Assembly (NCBI RefSeq): GCF_000003815.2
Contig: NC_049992.1
Coordinates: 19,047,707-19,111,706, forward strand
DNA: 64,000 nucleotides
Direction of reading: 5' to 3'
DNA from: Branchiostoma floridae
Lineage: Eukaryota > Chordata > Leptocardii > Amphioxiformes > Branchiostomatidae
Position 1 is the stretch's first letter. Each line of letters begins with the position of its first letter. The position numbers and the translations under genes are program-made. The notes under the pieces are model-generated. The model did no database searches. It was given only the letters and a program-made list of their open reading frames with translations, and was not told the origin of the DNA. Positions 46,296 through 57,235 of the stretch are shown in pieces.

Positions 46296-47165
46296 GGCCA
46301 TGTTGATTTGATTATATGGATGACATCCTCTGGGAACTCCAAAACTGATGCGAGCGAGCGAATAAAAAAAAAGTATGGCCAAAAAAAAAAGTTGCCTTCA
46401 GTATGAAATCAAAGTGGCCAGGAAGGTTGAACATAGGACTAAACACACATAGTATGGTATACCAACAGTTACGTGTAGGGACCAGTACATCATAGGGGTG
46501 CAAAACACGGGTTCTTCTTGGACCAATCCGAAAAAAAACTGACCTGAAAGAAAACAACAGAGGAACAGGTTTCGCCAATTACAAAATGGACACACTATGT
46601 CGGCAGGCATTTGGGGTCTTACCGTGGGCCAAGAAGACAACAAGAGCGAAGTCAAGTAGAGTTTATAGTCAATTGTACCAAGTTTCTACAGTCAAAGGTA
46701 CAGAGACAGTTAGCCTTTATTACATGGAGATGGGACTTTTAAATGCCAGTGGGAGTCCAATAATCCACCAAACAGATTCCTTTGTAGCAAAATTGACCAA
46801 TTACCATTGTTTTGAGTATTGCCAGTTCTCAAGTTTCCACAAACAATCAGGTCCGGGTTCAGGTCCGGACCTGGAAATGATCCTCTGGACCTGAATTTTC
46901 TGTACTGGTACCTCCCCCTACCAACAATAGATTTTTTTCTTTCTGTCCTTTGACATCTTATTCTTTGACTTTAGATTTATTTTGGCATTCTATGGCATTA
47001 GTTATCTGTTTTCTGATACTTTTTTTTTCAATCTACGGAATATTTGTGCTCATTTTACAACTGCTTTGCACAATTTATTGTGTGGTCGAAAACTTTTTTT
47101 TTTTGGAAACAGCCGAAAATTGGTGCGAGCGCGGATGTCATCCATATAATCAAATCAACATGGCC
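46296..47165. mobile_element. Harbinger-like MITE with TAA target duplication
   Basis: Left end GGCCATGTTGATTTGATTAT with ATGGATGACATCC; right end complementary (GGATGTCATCCATATAATCA to CAACATGGCC). TAA flanks both sides (46293-46295, 47166-47168). The GGATGTCATCCAT terminus is shared with the element at 41694-42185. Internal frames are short and unrecognised. Confidence 0.75.
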
Positions 47166-48659
47166 TAACTAAGAGTCCCGACTTTGCCGTAGCATAAATA
47201 TGTGGTAATCCAAGAAATGTCATATTCTAGCTTCCAAAACGGGCCATAGCTAGCCAGAAATGTGTTTGAGAGGACATAGAAGTGATTGTAATAATGCTGT
47301 ACTTTCTCCCCTACAGGTACAATGGTACAGTCTGGCCCCCTCTCCCCGGCCTACTCTCCCCGGCCTGTCCTCCCCATATGGCTGGCACCGGGAGCGCTCC
47401 TTACCCCACTCCATCAGGCTACTGAAATTTCACAGGTTCTCAAAGTGTTGCAAGGTGCATGACGCGGGCGCAAAATTACAGTCTAGATCTGTCACAAATA
47501 ATGATAATCCCAGCCAGCAAACTGATACAGTGCACAGCAAGATCTGTCAAAAAACTGTAGAACTTTTGGATGAATAAAAGACAGGTTTGAGCCGACGGAC
47601 TGACTTACCGGTCAACCTGACCAAAGCAAGCCAACCCAGCCAAACAAATTATGCCAGTATGCATAACCTTAGAAGGGGTCTTAGCTGAGACAAGAAAAAT
47701 CTCCTTTCATGCATACTTTAGAGACAAGTTAACATATTGTATACCCCTTGCTGTATATCTAACATAAAAGCAAGCTTACCGCATAACCAAAATGCAGTTA
47801 TGTTTGCACTGTATGTAACTGTTAAACAGGATGTAACCCAATATTGCAGTATGGAAGCAGTCTCTAGAGGGCGTGCAGAAGCAGACTAACTGTCCACTGG
47901 TTTTCATGATCAAACCGAAGAAGGAGTCAGCTTTTGCTTCATCATACAAGAAGAATGGATATTGAGATACGTTGTTGGTACTGCTTTATTTTGAATCTTT
48001 GCTGTCACCCCACTTCTGATGAACAGTGATTGTGCAGGATATATTTTTTACTGCATGAATGAACCACAATCATACAAAATATTGACAAACCCCAAACCAG
48101 TAAAACCTGTATCTTACAGAAATCTATTGTTTAAAGTACACACCTCCGACTCAGGTTTGTTCAACTTAGCTTTATAGCTATTTACATTACTAGTACCTCA
48201 TTTTTCTCAAAGCATACTCCTGCAGAGCTGTGCTGACAACAGTATATACAAGTATTTACAAATTCCATATTTGTAAGCTTTTTCTCTACTCATTTTTCAA
48301 CTCTTCTTTTTAAGGGTTGAATTTCATGCCAATGTAATAATTTTTCGTTGAAAAGTGATATGTTGTGACTGTTAAAAGATGACTACATCTTCCCCTATTT
48401 GGGGAGGTTGTTGTAAGTGCCATGATATTTCTCCTTTTGTAGTAAATTTTACATAACCGCATCGTATAGGGAAAGTTTTGAATATCCCGAAATTCTGTTG
48501 TTCATCTTGTCTCTTGTACATTTGGTGCAATAGAAAATCTGAAGCAAGAATCCACTTAACAGTAATGTAGTTGTACAACCTAGGAAATTACAGAAATGAC
48601 TGTAATATAATAAAATAACATTTTCCATCACAATTCTCTTTGATATCAACTCTTTACGA
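47166..48659. other. Intergenic region 3' of CYB5D1
   Basis: A plus-strand frame at 47260-47577 contains HRERSLPHSIRLLKFH, which faintly recalls LINE RT C-termini (LPxxIRLLN), but support is weak. The remainder includes the probable CYB5D1 3' UTR and shows no other gene. Confidence 0.3.
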
Positions 48660-48890
48660 CTAAGCCTCTGTCAGATCATCATTAAAGTACAGATGTATGG
48701 CTGGCAGCCACTGTTCCTCCTGCATACTCAGCACGTAGAAATCCTCGCTCTCGTCAAAGATCTCGTTCTCCTCCAGCGTCATCCCCATGTCCAGGTTCTT
48801 CCCATCGTACTTCCACGTGTAGCTTCCCGCATGAGCGTTGTACTTCAGGTATCGCTCAAGGATCTCCGACAGATACTCTTCAGAACAAAC
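48660..48890 (-). CDS. CYB5D1: CYB5D1 last exon
   Basis: Seventy-seven codons from a CAG acceptor begin [20 protein letters not shown] and end [11 protein letters not shown], then TAG. Confidence 0.9.
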   Translation of the reverse strand, partial: VCSEEYLSEILERYLKYNAHAGSYTWKYDGKNLDMGMTLEENEIFDESEDFYVLSMQEEQWLPAIHLYFNDDLTEA

Positions 48891-51800
48891 CTGTATGGGA
48901 GCAAAATACAGACTGTTTATGTTGTCGTTGATGTCATTGTTTAATGTCCATTTTTCTACTGGACAACTTGGTAACAGGGTGCTGTAGCCTGACTAAAATT
49001 GAGCTCCTAGATGCCAGCCCTGCCGCAGCCAGCAAGAGATTGTGTAAACACAGGCTACAGGGTGCTGTGTCTTGAAATATGAAGTGATAAAACTGACTTG
49101 GGGCACTATAAAGCCCAAGATGACTGACTGCGGAATCAACAAAGACATAAACACAGAACGCTTCCTATACTGATATACACTTAGTAAGAAACCATTATCA
49201 GGAGTTATGATTTGGTTTGGTCCAAGATGGCTGCTGCCTAAATTTGTTAGAGAGCCTAAATTTGTTAGAGAGTATCCCAACTCCATCCGTTGTAAATCCT
49301 CCCTGGTTTAAGGTATTTTTATTGTCAGTACTGTCTTCTTGTCGGTACTACACACTCATTTATTGTGAGCTTGTTTCTGTTGCCGTTAAATCTTGGTGTA
49401 TCTCTGCCAAGTTCTGAAGCGTCCATCTTGGCCCATCCGACGGCAGATTGAGTGGCACAGCGCAATTAGGCCCGCACCCTCGGCCAGTTTGGGTAGAGCG
49501 ATTGGTCCCAGAGGTTTGTGTTTTTGATCACTATATCTCTGTGCACTTGAAAGTTGTCTCGTAGTGCATTTCAAAGTTTCTTGGGGCCAGCCTCACAGCA
49601 ACTGGCGTCCGATTGGGAAGGGGGGCAGTGTTTGAGCCGTGCCATCTCAACTGTAATCCCCAATATCTAAATGATCCATTGGTAGATGTTTTGTGAAATG
49701 TGCAATATTTAGCTATATGCAATTTTCTTCTTGATGTTGTTTTTAAGCATGGTCAGAATATACAGCTATGCAATTTATCTCATGGTGTACATTGATATGC
49801 ATATTAGGATAAGCCACTGATTTGGAATGCTAATTGCTGCTATTTAGGTGACTTGGTCTTGATATTTAAACTAGGCTCTGTATTAATTGATTTAATACGT
49901 AGCTGTAGGCAACACAACTAGGCCAGTAAAAGTTCTTTTAGTAATCCCGCACGTATTTGGAATTAAGCTGACATTGTGTTGAATTTGTATTGTTTTGGAG
50001 ACAAATAACAAGTAGGAACGGTAGCAGTAGCGTTTTTTATTGTGCATTACGCTGCAGAAGTATCTTTTTTGTATTGTTGCAAATATCACTGTATAAACCA
50101 TGTTTGTTGCTCAAGGCCTGTATAGTGTTGTAAAGGGGGTAGTTGTTTTCAGCATCCCCAGAGCATTATTTCTGAGTGTAGTAATATTGGTGGTGTTACC
50201 ACGACCAACTGTAGTTCCCAGACTTGACAAAGCCACTAGTAATGTACATGTAGAAACAGGAACATGGATTACTCAAGATGTCAGCTCTGTAAAAGTCAAT
50301 CCTGGGCTGTTAGGTCTAAGATCCCTTGTCAGGTCAACTACAAGCAGGGTAAAGACTGTAGAAACTCTGAATTTACTAGCCTGCGTAACGCTACTGTTGG
50401 CTGGCGACGTTTCACCCAACCCGGGACCCGTTACAGAGGGATTGCCGGACTGGAGAAAGGGCATTGTTTACGCCTTCTACAACGTGGTCTCCCTCTCACG
50501 AAATCTGGATGAAGTTCAGCAGTTACTTCTTAAGGACTCTCGTATACATGTGCTAGGACTTAATGAAACTCGCTTAAGTGATACCATCCCAGATTCCTCT
50601 GTGGGAATCAGTGGCTACACTTTGTACAGAAATGACAGGGACAGGCAAGGTGGGGGTGTAGGTGTGTACGTGAAGCAGACAATCCCTTCTCAACGACGCT
50701 GTGAGCTCGAGCAAGAAGACTTAGAGGTTTGCTGTGTCGAGATCAAACCGGAGAAGGTGAGAAAGACTCTGCTGGCTTGCGTTTACCGACCACCGAACTC
50801 TGGACCTGACTGGAGAGACTCTGCTGAATCACTTGTTCACAATCTCAGTCAGACTGCAGAAAAAGAGAATGCGGATATTGCTATCATGGGGGACTTTAAT
50901 TCTGACCTGCTGAGCTCTACTCATTCAATGTCGTCGGTGGAATTCTTAATGGGTCTATACCAGCTGGAGCCTGTCATACGCCAGCCTACCCGCATCACAG
51001 AGACTTCCGAGTCATGCATCGACAACATATTTGTATCGAACCCGGACAAGTACAAGTCTAGTGCAAGTGTGGCCTGGGGGCCTTCTGATCACAACCTGAT
51101 CATGACATGTGCTAAAGCTGGGAGAGTGGCCGGTGCTGCTCGGCGGTGTGAGTATAGGTCATACAAGCAGTACAACCAGCAACCCTTCATCGACAGTCTG
51201 AAGTCAGCTAGATGGGACACAGTGCTCGACTGCTTTGATGTCACAGAGGCCTGGAACGCCTTTAAAGACATTTTTCTGACTGTCGCCGATGAACATGCAC
51301 CTCTTCGCAACAAAACAGTACGGGAAAACAATCACACTGCTCCATGGTTGACAGACAGAGTGAAAAACATCATGGGCCGTCGAGACGCGGCCAGACGAAA
51401 AGCCATTAAAACCAGGGATGTTAAAGACTGGGAGATCTACCGTTCTCTCCGGAACCAGGCAACTTCTGTCATCAGGAAGGAGAAGAAAAGTCATTTTGCC
51501 CAAGCTGTGACAGAAGCTAAGGGTAACCAATCCCTTATGTGGAAAATCATCAATTTCACGGGGAAGGCCAAACCTAACAGCGAAGTCAGTCACTTGGAGC
51601 GTGCTGACAACACCACAACATCTTCTCCCTGCGAGATAGCACAGGACTTCAATGAATATTTTACGTCCTGTGCGACAAGACTTGTTGATGGGATGCCAGC
51701 TTCTCAGGAGGACCCCCTTCGTGACATCCCTGAGCCGACGAAGACGTTCAGCTTTGAATCCGTCGATGAAGTTACTGTACTAAATGAACTCCAGAGGCTA

Positions 51801-54800
51801 AAAACAAAGAAAGCGACAGGGATGGACAAAATCCCCTCCAGACTTATTAAAGACTCCGCCCCTGTGATAGTGAAGCCACTTACGCACATTTTTAATCTGT
51901 CACTCTCCACTGGAGAAGTCCCAACTGAGTGGAAGGAGGCGCAGATCTCACCAATACACAAGTCCGGAACACGAGCTAACCTTGCCAATTATAGACCAGT
52001 GTCTGTGCTAAGTGTCACGTCCAAGGTGATGGAAAAACTTGTGTCCTACCAAGTATCGCGCTTCTTGGCCAGGAACGATCTTCTCACAGAACATCAAAGC
52101 GGGTTTAGAAAGTATCATAGCACAGCGACTGCAGTCCAGAGGATTGTTGAGGATGTCAAGTGTGCGTTTAACAGTAGCAAGGTCACGGTTGCGCTTTTCC
52201 TGGATTTAAGGAAGGCCTTCGATACTGTTAACCACAATATTCTACTGGGCAAACTCAAGAAGCTGGGTTTTGATAGTGACGCTACAAAATGGTTCACATC
52301 CTACCTCTCAGACCGGTTCCANNNNNNNNNNNNNNNNNNNNNNNNNNNNNNNNNNNNNNNNNNNNNNNNNNNNNNNNNNNNNNNNNNNNNNNNNNNNNNN
52401 NNNNNNNNNNNNNNNNNNNNNNNNNNNNNNNNNNNNNNNNNNNNNNNNNNNNNNNNNNNNNNNNNNNNCGATGATACCATTCTTTACTACTCGGCATCTT
52501 CAGTAAAAGAGTGCGAAGAGACAATCTCCAGTGACATGAAGAGAGTAGCAAACTGGCTGAGAGAAAACAAGCTGCTACTGCACCCGGACAAAACCAAATC
52601 CATGTTATTTGGTCTCCCACAAAAACTAAGACATACTGGTCGGTCTGTCAATATAACAGATGGTGTAAACGTGTATGAACAAGTTCAATCGTTTACATAC
52701 TTGGGGGTCACACTTGATCCATCTCTCCTGTGGACTTCACACGCTGGGAAGGTGATGAAGAAAATCCTTGGTGGTCTCGGTGCCATGTGGCGGGCCAAAG
52801 GTTTTGTCTCTACGGAAATTCTACAGACCATGTGCCAAACTCTGTTGTTGTCTCACCTTGACTACTGCGCCACCGCGTGGCTACCAAGTCTCATTCAGTG
52901 CAATAAAGGTCAAACCGCAAAACTTGACAGACTGTTGAACAGAGCGGCAAGACTGATTACAGGATACAGACTTCAAGATCATGTCCCAGTTCACACCTTG
53001 CTAACTGCTGCAGGGCTGGAGTCTGTGCGTAAACGGTTGGAAACGGTCTCTCTTACTACAGTTTTCAAGTCAGTCCGGGGAAGAGCACCATCGTATATGT
53101 CCACATTATTCCGATGGATGTCACCCCCGACCCTAAGGGTCAACACACGTGCTGCGTCTACACGGTTACGGGACTATGACCCCCACTTACTTCAGTTGCC
53201 ACATGTCAGAGTAACGTCGTTTCGCGGGAGTCTGCAGTACTACGGTGTGCAGCTGTGGAACAAGCTTTCTCATGAAACACGAAGCATGATGAAGTTCAGG
53301 ACATTTAGGCGCCAATTACACCTAATGGCTTAGTAATGCTATTTTTACAGTATGTTGTTATTCATTGTTATTGTGTTGTTTTTATGTATGCGCATGTGCC
53401 CAGGATTGCCTGAAAAACAGGTCAACGCTGACCTGAGATGTATTCCTGGTAAAATAAATAAACTAAACTTTGCATCTATTTACTGAAAAGAGGCAGAAAA
53501 TTATACATATTTGTGTGACAGAGAACTTTAGGTCAGGGCAAAAAACTTAATTAGATATTAAAATGTAAGAAAAGAATTCTGCTGAGACTTCAGTTAGATC
53601 TAAAGATTGTTTGTGGATCCGAGACACTTCACAAAAGCAATGGACAAGTGCAATTAAGTTGGCTTTGGGTATCAGCAATTGAAGACAGCTATTGCCTGTA
53701 AATGCAGATGAAAAACAAGTGTTTGTCTTCAAAATGCAGAAAACTTTACAACTTTCAAAATATAACATTGTTTCCTGAAACCTGCCATTTCACCATCACC
53801 CAACAGTCATAAAATCTGATCATGAAAACTAAACCCTCCACCCCCATACCTCAATGGTTTGCTCCTGGGATGTTAGAGTGTTGAGAATGCGGATGAAGCG
53901 AGTTTTCTGTGACAGTTCTCCGATGTAGTACTTCTCGTCCTTCCACCACGGCCTGCCAAAGTCGTTGGCCCAGTCCGTGCGCGGGTACGGGGGCGGGATG
54001 TGGATGAAGCGCCCGTGCGGGGTGTAGTACTTCTCACATCCCGTCTCTGGGTCAATGTGCGTACGGATCTGAGCAGGAGAATGATAATAAAAGATATTTA
54101 TGCTGTTGTCAATCTGTGATAACGTGAAGTGTAATACAGTCTTTAGAAGGTCGCGATGTTTGATCAAAGGAGGTACTGTCAATGCAGAAATGTTTGTGGT
54201 GGTTTTATGTTTGCGGTTTTTGCGGTTTACGTGGCCACTTCACCGCGAATTTAAAACCACTGTGAACATTTTTCCATGGTAGTAAGATACTACAGTGCAT
54301 GGTGCTACCGCAAACTTAAAACCACCGCGAAAAGTCATTTTTCTTGCTACCGCGAAATTAAATGCAATTACAGTAGTACATAAGTTATGATTCTGCATAT
54401 TATTATTTTCCCTCCTATAATGTGGTATTATATATGGATTGGTAAAAAGATGTACAGTAGACTGCAGACTTCTGTATTAAAACAGACCACATTTCCAATG
54501 TTCTGTGACTTAAACTCTATGAGAGGGGACCTCCTGATATGAATGTAAACAGATAGAAGCAAACCAATTTTCATAATCAATACCAAATGGACTAAACAGT
54601 TGTAACATGGTAGGTGGTACACAGAAATCAGAACAAGTATTTTTGCAGTTGTATTGGAGTTGTCAACGGCAAATATAAGCCACTGCAAAAATTTCAAACA
54701 TTTAGAATACATTTACAGTTAAATATAAGCAACATAGCAAGTGTGTACAGGACATCTTTATATACATAGCACTTACATCTTTCGTTTTCTTGTTAAACCA

Positions 54801-55279
54801 ATGGGAGATGTCCTTCCCGGCCTCCGCAATGACTGGTTTCAGCAACACATTACCTGGAAATGGACAGCAGACAGATTATAAACAGTGCAAAGGAGATTCA
54901 CATAATTCATGAACTAAAGACAAGTTTGACTATTAAACCAAAACTAGTATAACTTTGTAACTTTCAGACACTGGCACTCAGCTCAGCTCTTGGACACTGA
55001 GTTCGTCTGGTCGTGAGTTAAGATAGTTAGAAGTTGACTTATTAATAAACGGACTTTATGTGGCTTTGTTTACAGTGATTTAAATAGAAACATGAGGTAT
55101 TTATCATCAGAATTGGGGGGAGGGTTTGCTGATCCTCACTGCACCTTACCTGCGTGTTCCTCTGCCAAAGGTGTCAAATCGTACACCTTGCCCAGGTAAG
55201 ACACCCACAGGTCCTTCAGCGTGTTGTGTATCGCCACCTCGTTTGGTGTGTAGAAGCTAGGCCGCCCAAATTTCCCCAT
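48660..55279 (-). CDS. CYB5D1: Cytochrome b5 domain-containing protein 1, four exons
   Basis: Exons 55279-55150, 54853-54777, 54068-53850 and 48890-48660 join with phases 1, 0, 0 into 219 codons, 218 residues. Vertebrate CYB5D1 is about 228, so the model looks complete. Recognisable blocks are [81 protein letters not shown] and [20 protein letters not shown], ending [10 protein letters not shown]. The HPxG-like heme region of cytochrome b5 is represented by HIDPETG. In vertebrates the protein is linked to cilia. MGKFGRPSF at 55279 is chosen as the start; an upstream open frame runs to 55477 but is not conserved-looking. Intron 3 (about 5 kb) hosts a LINE. Confidence 0.9.
48891..50099. other. 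CYB5D1 intron 3, part before the LINE ORF
   Basis: No exon is supported. The last few hundred bases probably include the LINE 5' UTR, whose start could not be placed. Confidence 0.35.
50100..53468 (+). mobile_element. CR1/L2-like LINE, near-complete single ORF with a sequence gap
   Basis: One frame of 1077 codons (50100-53333) carries an N-terminal hydrophobic stretch, a 2A-like GDVSPNPGP at residues 102-110, and an apurinic endonuclease ([31 protein letters not shown]). A reverse transcriptase follows ([48 protein letters not shown], then DDTILYYSA after the gap, and [14 protein letters not shown]). The run of N at 52322-52468 removes the palm region just before the catalytic DD. The 3' end ACCTGAGATGTATTCCTGGT followed by AAAATAAATAAAC is typical of CR1/L2 tails. 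The frame is intact otherwise, implying recent activity. It sits antisense in CYB5D1 intron 3. Confidence 0.9.
52322..52468. other. Assembly gap or masked bases (147 N)
   Basis: A run of N inside the LINE RT domain. Its length is a multiple of three, so the frame is continuous across it. Confidence 1.
53469..53849. other. CYB5D1 intron 3, part after the LINE
   Basis: No exon or repeat is recognised. Confidence 0.4.
53850..54068 (-). CDS. CYB5D1: CYB5D1 exon 3
   Basis: Seventy-three codons from [20 protein letters not shown] to LTSQEQTIE, ending at GTATGG. It contains the best-conserved part of the protein. Confidence 0.9.
54186..54380. repeat. Imperfect palindromic CCGCGAA repeat in CYB5D1 intron 2
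   Basis: TTTGTGGTGGTTTTATGTTT and GCGGTTT words on the left are answered by ACCGCAAACTTAAAACCACC and CCGCGAA on the right. GTGAACATTTTTCCATGGTA lies near the centre. It is probably a small foldback element; boundaries are approximate. Confidence 0.5.
54777..54853 (-). CDS. CYB5D1: CYB5D1 exon 2
   Basis: The 77-nt exon encodes [20 protein letters not shown] then NKKTKD, from TTTCCAG to GTAAGT. Confidence 0.9.
55150..55279 (-). CDS. CYB5D1: CYB5D1 exon 1
   Basis: Starts [20 protein letters not shown], contains [16 protein letters not shown], and ends HAG at GTAAGG. Confidence 0.88.
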
Positions 55280-55475
55280 TTTGGCCGATAAAACTGGCAA
55301 AAAGGCGACAAAAACACAACCTGACCCCAACCTAGGATCGCGAAGCTTCCTGGTTGCCAGGAGAGACCGGACCACAATGCAATGCGAGGAACTGAACTCA
55401 CGGTGGTTCTCGTGAATTCTCGTGAGATTTTGCCGCAATCTTCGCAGTTTCTCGTAGGTTCTCGTGAGAACTGTC
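55280..55475. promoter_or_regulatory. Bidirectional promoter between CYB5D1 and a divergent gene
   Basis: About 196 bp separate the two ATGs. TCTCGTGAGA occurs at 55418-55427 and 55460-55469, with a partial copy just before. It is one base from the TCTCGCGAGA element known from divergent housekeeping promoters. No TATA box is seen. Confidence 0.55.
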
Positions 55476-55505
55476 ATGGCGGAGGGGAAACTGGAGAATA
55501 TGAGG
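55476..55505 (+). CDS. First coding exon of a divergent gene (partial)
   Basis: ATGGCGGAGG begins a ten-codon exon, [10 protein letters not shown], that ends at a GTACGG donor. A Kozak-like GTCATGGCG context and the shared promoter support it. No downstream exon was found in this window. In human, CYB5D1 lies head to head with NAA38 (LSMD1), so an orthologue of that gene is possible; ten residues are too few to decide. Confidence 0.4.
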
Positions 55506-55681
55506 GTACGGACAAAATATTACATTTTTGTTGTTGTTGTTGTCCCTGCTTAACGTCTATTTCTTCGCTAGACGTGAGCTCCAGGTACTATTTCCATCTA
55601 GGTGCTTCTCATGTGGTTGTTGCTCATTGGTGCTTGAACTCTGGTGCTTTGCACATTCGTGTATAGTAAGTTGGTGACCTA

Positions 55682-56821
55682 TTAGTCCTCCCCGGCAAAT
55701 CTCCCTGTGTCTTCTATATACTTTGAGAATGCCTTGTACATCATTTTGTTTGTTTCTTCTCCCAGATCTTCTCTCATCCCTGCTAGCGTCACTATGTCCA
55801 GCCTTCTCTCTTTCTCCCGTGTACTGAGTTCTTGGTATATGTTGTCCACCTCGTTGTACATTCTGTGTCTGCTGGTCTCATACCTTGGGCAGTAGTACAG
55901 GAAGTGCTCTGTGCTTTCTCTCTCCCCACAGGCTTCACAGTTGGGTGACTCTGTGTCGTCTATCCAGTTTCTGTAGGCGTTGAGTGAGGTGTGCCCACTC
56001 ACCAGCTGGTTTATTGCAATTTGGGTTGACCTCAGTCCCAGTACTTTGCATTTTTTCTTCATTTGTACATTTATCTTCTGCATGTGTTTGCTGGTAGTAT
56101 GTAGCTCGCTTCTTCTTTTCCATCTTTCTTCTGCTTGTTTTTCTATGTGTTTGAGGGCTTGTTGTCTTGTCCACACTGTATTCATGTTGCTGTTTCTGGC
56201 CTCTTCAGCTGCAAGTTTGGCTTGTTCGTCGGCTAGCTCATTGCCTGCTACTCCCATGTGCCCTGGGCACCATTCAATTTGAATGTTGACTCTCTTCTGC
56301 TTCATTTCGTGCAGTTTCTGTCTTATGTTGTTAACTAGATCGTTATAGGCATCTACTTGGTGAGTGGTGATGACATTTTCTATTGCCGCCTTGCAGTCAC
56401 ATAAGATGAGCACTCTCTCTTCACTTCTTTCCCTCTTGCTCAGTGTGCTGAGTGCCAGGTGAAGTCCCTGCAATTCCCCCTCATAGTTGTTTGACTTTGC
56501 TGCAACGGGCTTCTTGACAGTGTATGGTTCTGTTCTGCCCCAATGTTCGTAGATCACTGCCGAGCATCCTGTCGGACCTGGGTTCCCTAGAGACGATCCG
56601 TCCGTAAAGACGACGGTTGTCTTTGTCTGCTTGATACTTTGCAGTAGCTGTGCTATTTCTTCTTTCGCTTGCTCTTTGCTGCATTGGTTGTTCATTTTGG
56701 GTGTGAATGACCCTGTTATTCTTCCAATGGAGAAGGGTGGTAACCTAGCATCAAAGTAGCTTGGTTTGATAATCTTTTTCGTGTATTTTATGGCTGTCAT
56801 TTTTGTCCCGTTCAGGTTCAA
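55682..56821 (-). mobile_element. 5'-truncated LINE: RNase H domain and C-terminal zinc knuckle
   Basis: An uninterrupted 379-codon frame holds a complete RNase H type I domain. VVFTDGSSLGNPG has the first Asp, NNYEGELQGL the Glu, LILCDCKAAIE the second Asp, and WCPGHMGVAGNELADEQA the His/Asp block. It ends with CEACGERESTEHFLYYCPRY, a CCHC-type motif usual at LINE ORF2 C-termini. RNase H marks the I/Jockey-group LINEs. The endonuclease and RT parts are missing, so it is dead, although this portion has no stop. Confidence 0.85.
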
Positions 56822-57235
56822 GGTTCATTTTTGTCACATTTTTTGGTTGCTTGGTGAACAAAATAGAATTTGAAGCAAAAACACCTATGTTTGTGTAAAG
56901 ATGTCAAAGATAAGTTAAGAGTCTGGCCTGTTCTTGGAGTGTACTGGAAATCGCATACATTACAGATATACCCATTCCTTGACTTTGTAATTGTTTCTCT
57001 TTCATAGCATTTCAGCTTGTTTTGATTGTTTTGTTTTCATGCACCATTTGAAAATTTTGTGGCCATGTTATAGCAAAAAGCACACTCCCATGAGTGTTGT
57101 GCGGGGCTTTGTGTAGATATTGGTATCAATCTTTTGAATTCCAAAACGCAGCCGACAAGATTGACAAAGAGGGCCGGATTAGCACGTTCATTTGCCTCAT
57201 GGTTGATAATCGTTCGTCTTGTCTTGTATTTACAG

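Noticed and set aside
47260-47577. Possible coding exon with LPHSIRLLKFH
   Set aside because: Resemblance to a LINE RT end is limited to a few residues and no flanking blocks were found.
55280-55477. Upstream in-frame extension of CYB5D1 starting [13 protein letters not shown]
   Set aside because: It crosses the putative shared promoter, and the family normally starts close to the DLWVSYLG block, so ATG 55279 is preferred.
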